DNA of 8,075 nt from Thermogutta sp. (GTDB taxonomy: Bacteria; Planctomycetota; Planctomycetia; Pirellulales; Thermoguttaceae), in contig JAAZNR010000215.1 in assembly GCA_012798155.1 (NCBI GenBank), positions 1 through 8,075 on the forward strand, read 5' to 3'. Below are positions 1-4,851 of this stretch, in pieces (within the stretch, counting starts at the first letter, position 1; every line of letters begins with the position of its first letter). The notes beneath the pieces were generated by a model, which saw nothing but the letters and a program-made list of their open reading frames with translations, searched no databases and had not been told where the DNA came from. A program made the position numbers and the translations under genes.

Positions 1-2649
1 ATGGCATTCCGTTTCGACAAGCTGACCATCAAGGCCCAGGAGGCCGTCGCCGAGGCGCAGTCCCGGGCGGCCGAGCGGCAGAATCCGGAAATCGACCCCT
101 TGCATCTGCTGGAAGCCCTGTTGAGCGAAGAGGACGGCATCGTCCGGCCCATGCTCCAGCGGATCGGCGTCCAGTTCGGGAATCTGGAGCGGATGCTGCA
201 AGCCGAATTGCAGCGCTTGCCGCGGATTTCGGGCGAGGCCGAGCGGCAGGCTTCCGCGGCGCTCGTGAAGGTGCTGGAGCACGCGCAACGGGCGGCCGAC
301 GCGATGAAAGATGAGTTCGTCTCCACCGAGCACCTTTTGCTGGGGCTGGCCCAGGCCCCCTCCAAGGCCAAGGACATCCTGCAACTGAACGCCGTGGGCG
401 AGAAGGAGATCCGCGAGGCCATGCGGGCCGTGCGCGGCAATAGCCGCGTGCAAGACCCCAACGCGGAGTCCAAGTATCAAGCCTTGGAACGCTACGGGAT
501 CGATTTGGTGGAACGGGCGCGGCGCGGCAAGCTGGATCCGGTCATCGGCCGCGATCAAGAGATCCGCCGCGTAATGCAAGTCCTCTCGCGGCGGACGAAG
601 AACAATCCGGTCCTGATCGGCGATCCGGGCGTAGGCAAAACGGCCATCGTGGAAGGCCTGGCCCTCCGCATCGTGGACGGCGACGTGCCCGAAAGCCTCA
701 AGAACAAGCGGGTCATCATGCTGGACATGGGGGCCTTGGTGGCGGGAACCAAGTACCGCGGCGAATTCGAGGAACGCCTCAAGGCGGTCTTGAAGGAAGT
801 GGAGGGGGCCGGCGGCAACGTCATCCTCTTCATCGACGAGCTGCACACCGTGGTGGGAGCCGGCCGCGCCGAGGGCGGTTCCGACGCCGCCAACCTGCTC
901 AAACCGGCGCTCGCCCGGGGAGAACTGCGGTGCATCGGCGCCACCACCCTGGACGAATACCGCAAGTACATCGAGAAGGACGCCGCCCTGGAACGCCGCT
1001 TCCAACCGGTGTACGTGGGCGAGCCTTCCGTCGAGGACACGATCGCCATTCTCCGCGGCCTCAAGCCCCGCTATGAGGCCCATCACGGCGTGAAGATCAA
1101 GGACTCGGCCCTGGTGGCGGCGGCCCATCTCTCCCATCGCTACATCACCGACCGCTTCCTCCCCGACAAGGCCATCGACCTGGTGGATGAGGCCATGAGC
1201 CGGCTGGCCATGGAGCTGCAGAGCGTGCCCGTCGAAATCGATCAACTGCAACGCCGCGTCGTGCAACTGGAACTGGCCGAGCGGCAACTCGCCGAGGAGA
1301 ACGAAGAGCACGCCAAGGAACGGCGGCGGGAAATCCAAGAGGAGATCACCAAGCTCCGCAAGGAGTTGCAGGATTTGCGGCGGCAATGGGAAAGCGAAAA
1401 GGCCGCCCTCGAGGAGATCCAAAAGCTGCGACAGGAATTGCAGCAGGCGGAGCACGAGTTCAACCAGCTCCAGGCCGGAATCAAGGACAAGCAATCGTCG
1501 GGGAGCATGGTGCCCGAGGCCGACTACCAACGGCTCTACGAACTGGACATCCGCCGGCGGCAGTTGCAGAAGGCCCTGGAGGAAAAGGAGTCGGCCTATC
1601 CGGTCTCCGACGAGCGGCGCTTGCTGCGGCTGGAAGTCGGCCAGGAGGAGATCGCCGAAGTCGTCAGCGCTTGGACCGGCGTCCCCGTGGCACGGATGAT
1701 GGAGACCGAGCGGGCCAAGCTGATTGTGATGGAAGAGCGGTTGCACCTGCGGGTGGTGGGGCAGGACGAGGCGGTGCGGGCGGTGGCCAGTGCCGTCCGC
1801 CGCAGCCGCTCCGGCTTGCAAGATCCCAAGCGGCCGATCGGGTCCTTCATCTTCCTAGGCCCCACCGGCGTGGGCAAGACCGAGCTGTGCAAGGCCCTGG
1901 CCGAGGTCTTGTTCGACGACGAAAACGCCGTCGTCCGCCTCGACATGAGCGAGTTCATGGAGCGGCATACGGTCAGCCGATTGATCGGCGCGCCGCCGGG
2001 CTACGTGGGCTACGAAGAGGGCGGCGTCCTGACGGAGGCCGTCCGCCGCAGACCCTACGCCGTGGTCCTGCTGGACGAGATCGAGAAGGCCCATCGCGAC
2101 GTATTCAATATCCTCCTGCAAGTGCTGGACGACGGCCGGTTGACGGACAATCAAGGCCACACCGTGGACTTCACGAATACCATCATCGTGATGACGTCCA
2201 ATATCGGCAGCCAGGCCATTCAGGAGATCACGCGGAGCGGGGGCCGCGAGGAGGAAATCCGCCGCGCGGTCCAAGAGGCCTTGCGCCATCACTTCCTGCC
2301 GGAGTTCTTGAATCGCGTGGACGAGATCATCATCTTCCACCCCTTGCGGCGCGAGCAAATCCGCAAGATCGCCGAGATGCAAATCGAGCGGCTGCGGAAA
2401 CGCTTGGCCGAGAAGGGCGTCCGGTTGGAAGTCACCGACCGCGCGGCGGAGGCCGTCGCCGAGTTGGGATACGATCCGACCTACGGCGCTCGCCCGCTCA
2501 AGCGGGTGATCCAACAGCAGATCGAGAACCCCCTGGCGGTCGAACTCCTCAAGGAGAGCGATTGGGAGGGCATGACGGTCCGCGTGGATTACGACCTGGG
2601 CGAGTTCAGGTTCCAGCGGGTGGTCGAGGCGGAACCGGTGGAAAGTTGA
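1..2649 (+). CDS. clpB: ATP-dependent disaggregase ClpB (Hsp104 family)
   Basis: This is a cytoplasmic hexameric AAA+ chaperone that, in known systems, works with DnaK/DnaJ/GrpE to pull polypeptides out of aggregates through its central pore. The 882-aa product has every family domain. The double Clp N domain spans about 1-150. NBD1 has Walker A GDPGVGKT (207-214, K213), pore tyrosine Y252 in KYRGEFEE, Walker B FIDELH (E280) and arginines R332/R333. A charged coiled-coil M domain spans about 410-550. NBD2 has Walker A GPTGVGKT (620-627, K626), pore loop GYVGY (Y668), Walker [10 protein letters not shown] (E693), sensor-1 N734, arginine finger R772 in FLNRVDE and sensor-2 R831 in GARPLKR. It is about 25 residues longer than E. 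coli ClpB; roughly 14 of the extra residues lie between the two Walker A motifs, in the M domain or linker, where [14 protein letters not shown] replaces the usual YG.IP-type segment. No ClpP-docking IGF/L loop is evident. The ATG is base 1, so promoter and ribosome binding site are outside the window. Confidence 0.97.
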   Translation: MAFRFDKLTIKAQEAVAEAQSRAAERQNPEIDPLHLLEALLSEEDGIVRPMLQRIGVQFGNLERMLQAELQRLPRISGEAERQASAALVKVLEHAQRAADAMKDEFVSTEHLLLGLAQAPSKAKDILQLNAVGEKEIREAMRAVRGNSRVQDPNAESKYQALERYGIDLVERARRGKLDPVIGRDQEIRRVMQVLSRRTKNNPVLIGDPGVGKTAIVEGLALRIVDGDVPESLKNKRVIMLDMGALVAGTKYRGEFEERLKAVLKEVEGAGGNVILFIDELHTVVGAGRAEGGSDAANLLKPALARGELRCIGATTLDEYRKYIEKDAALERRFQPVYVGEPSVEDTIAILRGLKPRYEAHHGVKIKDSALVAAAHLSHRYITDRFLPDKAIDLVDEAMSRLAMELQSVPVEIDQLQRRVVQLELAERQLAEENEEHAKERRREIQEEITKLRKELQDLRRQWESEKAALEEIQKLRQELQQAEHEFNQLQAGIKDKQSSGSMVPEADYQRLYELDIRRRQLQKALEEKESAYPVSDERRLLRLEVGQEEIAEVVSAWTGVPVARMMETERAKLIVMEERLHLRVVGQDEAVRAVASAVRRSRSGLQDPKRPIGSFIFLGPTGVGKTELCKALAEVLFDDENAVVRLDMSEFMERHTVSRLIGAPPGYVGYEEGGVLTEAVRRRPYAVVLLDEIEKAHRDVFNILLQVLDDGRLTDNQGHTVDFTNTIIVMTSNIGSQAIQEITRSGGREEEIRRAVQEALRHHFLPEFLNRVDEIIIFHPLRREQIRKIAEMQIERLRKRLAEKGVRLEVTDRAAEAVAELGYDPTYGARPLKRVIQQQIENPLAVELLKESDWEGMTVRVDYDLGEFRFQRVVEAEPVES

Positions 2650-2685
2650 TCGCCCCCGGCGTAATCCGGCGGGAGAAAGTCGCCG

Positions 2686-2720
2686 AAACCCCAGCCGTCG
2701 GCACAAGCCGGCGCTTGGGG
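2686..2720. repeat. 28-bp repeat copy 1 within a long hairpin
   Basis: Bases 2686-2713 are identical to 3080-3107 (28 of 28). The core CCGTCGGC-ACAA-GCCGGCG folds into a hairpin with an ACAA tetraloop. In this copy the flanks also pair (CCCCA with TGGGG), giving a stem of about 14 positions over 2689-2720 with one C-C mismatch and two G-T wobbles. It starts 40 bases after the clpB stop and could end or stabilise that transcript, but no T-run follows it, so a terminator role is only inferred. Confidence 0.75.
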
Positions 2721-2750
2721 GCAGCCGATCGTGGGATCACCCGCCCGCCT

Positions 2751-2767
2751 TGCCGGACAAGCCGGCA
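2751..2767. repeat. Small palindrome TGCCGG-ACAAG-CCGGCA
   Basis: This is a perfect 6-bp inverted repeat with a 5-base loop, followed directly by GTGGCACCC. The ACAAGCCGGC core is shared with the 28-bp repeats at 2686 and 3080, so it looks like a diverged relative of the same palindromic family. No function can be assigned from the sequence. Confidence 0.55.
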
Positions 2768-2783
2768 GTGGCACCCGCTGCGC

Positions 2784-2889
2784 GGCTGGGGGCTTCGCTC
2801 CGCTACGACCCCAGCCACCCGGGTATTACCCCAGCCACCCGGGTCTTGCCCCCATCCACCCGGGTCTTGCCCCAGTCACCCGGCCGTGA
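2784..2889. repeat. Repeat block 1: hairpin plus four ~20-bp tandem units
   Basis: The block opens with CTGGGGGCTTCGCTCCGCTA (2786-2805) and continues with four head-to-tail units of consensus CCCCAGCCACCCGGGTATTA at 2809-2828, 2829-2848, 2849-2869 (CCCCCATCCACCCGGGTCTTG variant, 21 bases) and 2870-2889 (diverged 3' end). GGCTGGGG at 2784-2791 is complementary to CCCCAGCC at 2809-2816, so the leader and first unit can form an 8-bp stem with a 17-base loop. CCCGGG in the units is itself palindromic. Confidence 0.85.
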
Positions 2890-2890
2890 G

Positions 2891-2910
2891 CCGCCGGCGT
2901 AACCCGGCGG
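2891..2910. repeat. Perfect 7-bp hairpin between the repeat blocks
   Basis: CCGCCGG (2891-2897) and CCGGCGG (2904-2910) form a perfect 7-bp stem around a CGTAAC loop. A degenerate version of the same element, CCCCCGG-CGTAAT-CCGGCGG-like, lies at about 2653-2672 right after the clpB stop. The element belongs to the spacer that completes the 149-bp repeat period. Confidence 0.65.
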
Positions 2911-2934
2911 TGGAGGCGGCGTGAAGATGAGCGT

Positions 2935-3033
2935 CTGGGGGCTTCGCTACGCTACGACCCCAGCCACCCGGATATTACCCCAGCCACCCGGGTATTGCCC
3001 CCATCCACGCGGGTATTATCCCCAGCCACCCGT
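2935..3033. repeat. Repeat block 2: second copy of hairpin plus ~20-bp units
   Basis: This block repeats block 1 at an offset of exactly 149 bases. The leader CTGGGGGCTTCGCTACGCTA (2935-2954) differs from the first by one base, and units follow at 2958-2977, 2978-2997, 2998-3018 (again the longer CCCCCATCCACGCGGGT variant in third position) and a truncated fourth at 3020-3033. Because the order of unit variants is preserved, the simplest explanation is duplication of the whole block rather than independent expansion of the units. Confidence 0.85.
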
Positions 3034-3059
3034 CGCTAGCTCACGCCAGCGGCTCGCGC
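3034..3059. repeat. Imperfect palindrome with CGCTAGC / GCTCGCG arms
   Basis: CGCTAGC (3034-3040) can pair with GCTCGCG (3052-3058) at six of seven positions around a TCACGCCAGCG loop. It directly follows the truncated last unit of repeat block 2. From memory it resembles intergenic elements seen often in Planctomycetota, which is not checkable here. No function is assigned. Confidence 0.4.
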
Positions 3060-3079
3060 TTGCGCGTTGTGCATTACGC

Positions 3080-3108
3080 AAACCCCAGCCGTCGGCACAA
3101 GCCGGCGG
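3080..3108. repeat. 28-bp repeat copy 2 with hairpin
   Basis: Bases 3080-3107 match 2686-2713 exactly. Here CCGTCGGC (3089 onward) pairs with GCCGGCGG around ACAA, an 8-bp stem with one G-T wobble, while the outer arms seen in copy 1 are absent. It lies about 40 bases beyond the stop of the minus-strand transglutaminase-like gene, mirroring the 37-40-base distance of copy 1 from the clpB stop. The two copies thus sit just past the ends of the two converging genes. Confidence 0.75.
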
Positions 3109-3148
3109 CTATTTCCGCGCACCGCGAGAGGAAAATCCCGCCGGCATC

Positions 3149-4111
3149 TCACTCGGCGAGCCGTTGGCGGATGAAGCGCACGCTCGGGTTGGCCCCGGCG
3201 CTGCCGCCGGTCAACGTCTCCGCCAGATAGCGGACCCGTTCCCGAGAATTGATCGGCGAGCGGAAGTTGTCGCCTTTTTGCAGGATGATCCGCGCGTCGG
3301 GCATTTCGCCGAAGGCCTCCGTCCCGGCGACCTGGCAGGGGAACCAGTAGCCCGTGCCCTCGTCATCGACGAGAAAGAACTCGGGATAGCAGTGGCCTTG
3401 GACCCAGACGGTCCGCGACGGGATGCCCGAGGCCCGGCACAGGGCGATGAACAAGGACGTCATGTCCTCGCAGTCGCCCGTCCCGTCCTTCAAGGCCGCC
3501 AAGGCCCCCCGAAGCGGCGTGTTCTGCTTGTAGGTGACGTGTTCGCGAACCCAATCGTAAATCGCCTTCACGCGGTCCCAATCCTTCCCCTCGGCAGGGA
3601 AAATCTCCTTGGCTTTGGCGACGATCTTCGGGTCGCGGGACTCGATTTTGGGGCTGGTCCCGAGGAACGGCCGGGCAGCGACGGGGATTTGGCGGGTCTC
3701 GGGGATACGGAAGATCGAAGTATCGGGCGGCGGCAATTGCACGAAGCGGCGGACCTCCACCGTGACCAGGGCCTTGGCCTCCTTTCCGCCCGGCAGATTG
3801 GGAATCTGCACGACCATCATATCGACCAGCCCATCCACGGTCTGATAGCGGAGGGAGACGCCGGGCGAGACGTCCTCCTCGACGATCTCGACCTGCTGTT
3901 CGGGCCAATTCCGGGGGATGGGAGCCGTTCCTTTGATGCCGCGACAGGCCCCGCCCGACGCCGTGATCACCATGCCGGCCTGCCACCGCATGACCACGGG
4001 ATCGCCCAGACGGCAGCCCTTGCCCTCTTCGGTCTTGAATTGCCCGAAACCGGGTTGCCACGCAACGAGCCAACACCATAACACGAGTGATGTGATCGCA
4101 ATCCTAATCAT
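3149..4111 (-). CDS. Secreted transglutaminase-like cysteine protein
   Basis: The product is 320 aa. Residues 1-24 (MIRIAITSLVLWCWLVAW...) form a signal peptide, so it is exported and probably periplasmic. Residues about 30-150 look like a beta-rich N-terminal domain I do not recognise. A transglutaminase-core-like fold follows at about 175-285: DWDRVKAIYDWV helix, GDCEDMTSLFIALCRASGIPSR with nucleophile Cys214, and GHCYPEFFLVDD with His240. In the family the third catalytic residue is Asp in a W.P.D segment; here the segment is YWFPCQ, with Gln260 in that place. Prokaryotic members are often peptidases or amidases rather than crosslinkers, so substrate and reaction are unknown. I chose ATG 4111 because it gives the signal peptide and has GAGGG 10 bases upstream (minus strand of 4122-4126); the longer reading from 4252 runs through repeats and would bury the signal. 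It converges with clpB and is divergent from the LptD-like gene. Confidence 0.85.
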   Translation of the reverse strand: MIRIAITSLVLWCWLVAWQPGFGQFKTEEGKGCRLGDPVVMRWQAGMVITASGGACRGIKGTAPIPRNWPEQQVEIVEEDVSPGVSLRYQTVDGLVDMMVVQIPNLPGGKEAKALVTVEVRRFVQLPPPDTSIFRIPETRQIPVAARPFLGTSPKIESRDPKIVAKAKEIFPAEGKDWDRVKAIYDWVREHVTYKQNTPLRGALAALKDGTGDCEDMTSLFIALCRASGIPSRTVWVQGHCYPEFFLVDDEGTGYWFPCQVAGTEAFGEMPDARIILQKGDNFRSPINSRERVRYLAETLTGGSAGANPSVRFIRQRLAE

Positions 4112-4181
4112 TTCTCTTTGACCCTCGACATCGGACCGGGGGCGGCACATCCACAGGGAGACCGCGCCCGTTGCTCTTGAG

Positions 4182-4226
4182 TCCGGCACAGAAATTCCCA
4201 TCACTCCATCCGGCACAGAGATCCCC
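4182..4226. repeat. Imperfect 18-bp direct repeat, 27-bp period
   Basis: TCCGGCACAGAAATTCCC (4182-4199) recurs as TCCGGCACAGAGATCCCC (4209-4226), 16 of 18 identical. It falls in the presumed 5' leader of the minus-strand transglutaminase-like gene, about 70 bases before its start. It could be a paired protein-binding site or simply duplication debris; nothing distinguishes the two. Confidence 0.6.
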
Positions 4227-4233
4227 GGCGACG

Positions 4234-4275
4234 GCAATTGTGCTTTTACCATGCAATTGTGCTTTTACCATGCAA
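4234..4275. repeat. Perfect 19-bp tandem duplication
   Basis: GCAATTGTGCTTTTACCAT occurs twice in a row at 4234-4252 and 4253-4271 with no mismatch, followed by GCAA, the start of a third copy (2.2 copies in all). The unit contains the palindrome CAATTG. It lies between the candidate minus-strand promoter and the start of the transglutaminase-like gene. Perfect identity suggests a recent slippage or duplication event, or a repeated operator. Confidence 0.9.
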
Positions 4276-4299
4276 AGGACATCGCGGCCTGCCTTCTTT

Positions 4300-4334
4300 A
4301 TCATACAATACGCAGTTTGGCGAAAAGGCGGCAA
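4300..4334 (-). promoter_or_regulatory. Weak candidate promoter for the transglutaminase-like gene
   Basis: On the minus strand TTGCCG (4334-4329) is followed after 18 bases by TATTGT (4310-4305), each matching the sigma70 consensus at four of six positions. An overlapping TATGAT at 4305-4300 is a better -10 but lacks a good -35 box. A start near 4293 would give a leader of about 180 bases containing both repeat pairs. This is suggestive only. Confidence 0.3.
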
Positions 4335-4522
4335 ATGGGATGGTTTTTGCGCGGGGCCGTGGCTTTTGCAGGCATTTTCCCACCCGGCCCGGGACGACGC
4401 TCGTGCCGAATCCCGTCGGTTTGAATTCATTGGCGTGAGGACAGCGGCCCGAGATCGCACGGCTGGGGACGAAACGGGGCTGATCGAGAACGTGGCAGCA
4501 CGGAAAACGACGGGAAGCCGCC

Positions 4523-4552
4523 TTGATCGGATAACTCCGGCTCACCTATAAT
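4523..4552 (+). promoter_or_regulatory. Strong sigma70-type promoter for the LptD-like gene
   Basis: TTGATC (4523-4528) and a perfect TATAAT (4547-4552) are separated by 18 bases, which stands out in this GC-rich context. Transcription would start at about 4559 and run toward the LptD-like gene, giving a leader of roughly 150-290 bases depending on the true translation start. Confidence 0.65.
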
Positions 4553-4587
4553 CCGCGGCCCTCTCATTGCCATGCGAAGGAGTCGCG

Positions 4588-4624
4588 AGGCGAGGGGGCG
4601 CATTGCAGCTTGGACGCCCCGCCT
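4588..4624 (+). other. Leader hairpin 1
   Basis: GGGGCG (4595-4600) and CGCCCC (4615-4620) form a perfect 6-bp GC stem with a 14-base loop; AGG (4588-4590) and CCT (4622-4624) can extend it across an internal loop. It begins about 30 bases after the predicted transcription start. No known riboswitch or leader-peptide family is recognised. Confidence 0.45.
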
Positions 4625-4654
4625 GAGGTTCGGCCGCGATGAAATAGCAAACCC

Positions 4655-4681
4655 GGGCCGAGTCCGCGACGGAGTCGGCCC
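4655..4681 (+). other. Leader hairpin 2, 11-bp stem with triloop
   Basis: GGGCCGA (4655-4661) pairs with TCGGCCC (4675-4681), and TCCG (4663-4666) with CGGA (4670-4673), around a CGA triloop with a single G-G mismatch. These 27 bases are almost fully paired, making this the most stable short hairpin I found in the window. It is not followed by a T-run, so it is not a standard terminator. It sits just upstream of the uncertain translation start of the LptD-like gene. Confidence 0.65.
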
Positions 4682-4711
4682 CCTGGACCGGCAAGGACGC
4701 CACTTCCCTGA

Positions 4712-4851
4712 GCGGTTACGCACTCCACGGATACCGACGAAGACGCGCTGCGCCCGACCGTGCCCGGGGCCACCGGGGCGGTGCCGACGCCGGCTCGCGC
4801 CTCGGCGGCAGTCCGGCGTTTCGGCGGGCGGGCCTGGCTCTGTGCGTCCTC
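4712..4851 (+). other. Probable missing 5' coding part of the LptD-like gene
   Basis: In the frame of the LptD-like gene, 4819-4887 encodes FRRAGLALCVLVLA then ECWAGRVAA: arginines, a hydrophobic core and a VAA cleavage-like site, as in a signal peptide. That frame is open back to the TAG at 4645-4647 but contains no ATG, GTG or TTG before 4852. The neighbouring frame (codons from 4712) reads HSTDTDEDALRPTVPG... up to AAVRR at about 4816 with high GC in third positions and contains GTG codons at 4760 and 4781. Joining the two frames near 4817 gives a convincing n-region plus signal core. That would need one base more than the sequence shows, so it implies a deletion or an assembly error. A CTG at 4708 with AAGGA 10 bases upstream is the alternative in-frame start. 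Confidence 0.5.

Larger units (their letters stand above)
2650..3148. repeat. Convergent intergenic region made of short repeats
   Basis: These roughly 500 bases lie between the stop of clpB and the stop of the minus-strand transglutaminase-like gene. No reading frame here looks like a protein; the frames that stay open translate into low-complexity Pro/Arg-rich strings because of the repeats. Most of the region is accounted for by repeated or palindromic units, listed separately. Just after the clpB stop, 2653-2672 reads as an imperfect version of the CCGG-CGTAAY-CCGG palindrome that recurs at 2891-2910. No hairpin is followed by a U-tract on either strand, so no classic intrinsic terminator can be called, although the hairpins may still block convergent transcripts. 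Confidence 0.8.
4112..4522. other. Divergent intergenic region, no gene seen
   Basis: These roughly 410 bases separate the transglutaminase-like gene from the promoter of the LptD-like gene. Short open frames on both strands have no family resemblance, no ribosome binding sites and poor composition, so I call none of them. GC drops around 4230-4330 compared with the surrounding genes, as expected for promoter DNA. The region holds two short repeat pairs and a weak minus-strand promoter candidate, listed separately; I see nothing further in 4335-4522. Confidence 0.6.

Noticed and set aside
1855..2706. 283-codon open frame antisense to the end of clpB
   Set aside because: It mirrors conserved NBD2 codons and has no domain of its own.
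2689..2720. Intrinsic terminator for clpB
   Set aside because: The hairpin is strong, but GCAGCC follows instead of a T-run, so I list it only as a repeat hairpin.
1386..2924. Long plus-strand open frame overlapping clpB in another frame (512 codons)
   Set aside because: It is a shadow of clpB in GC-rich DNA: Arg/Gly/Pro-rich with no domain resemblance, and it ends in the repeat region.
2809..3033. CRISPR array suggested by the regularly repeated ~20-bp units
   Set aside because: The units are head-to-tail with no unique spacers, and no cas genes are nearby.
2921..4081. 386-codon plus-strand open frame opposite the transglutaminase-like gene
   Set aside because: It begins inside tandem repeats and its sequence follows the complement of a real gene with signal peptide and catalytic motifs.
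4112..4252. N-terminal extension of the transglutaminase-like gene to an upstream ATG at 4252
   Set aside because: The extension would run through two repeat pairs (giving GISVPD twice) and put about 47 residues ahead of a clear signal peptide; ATG 4111 fits better.
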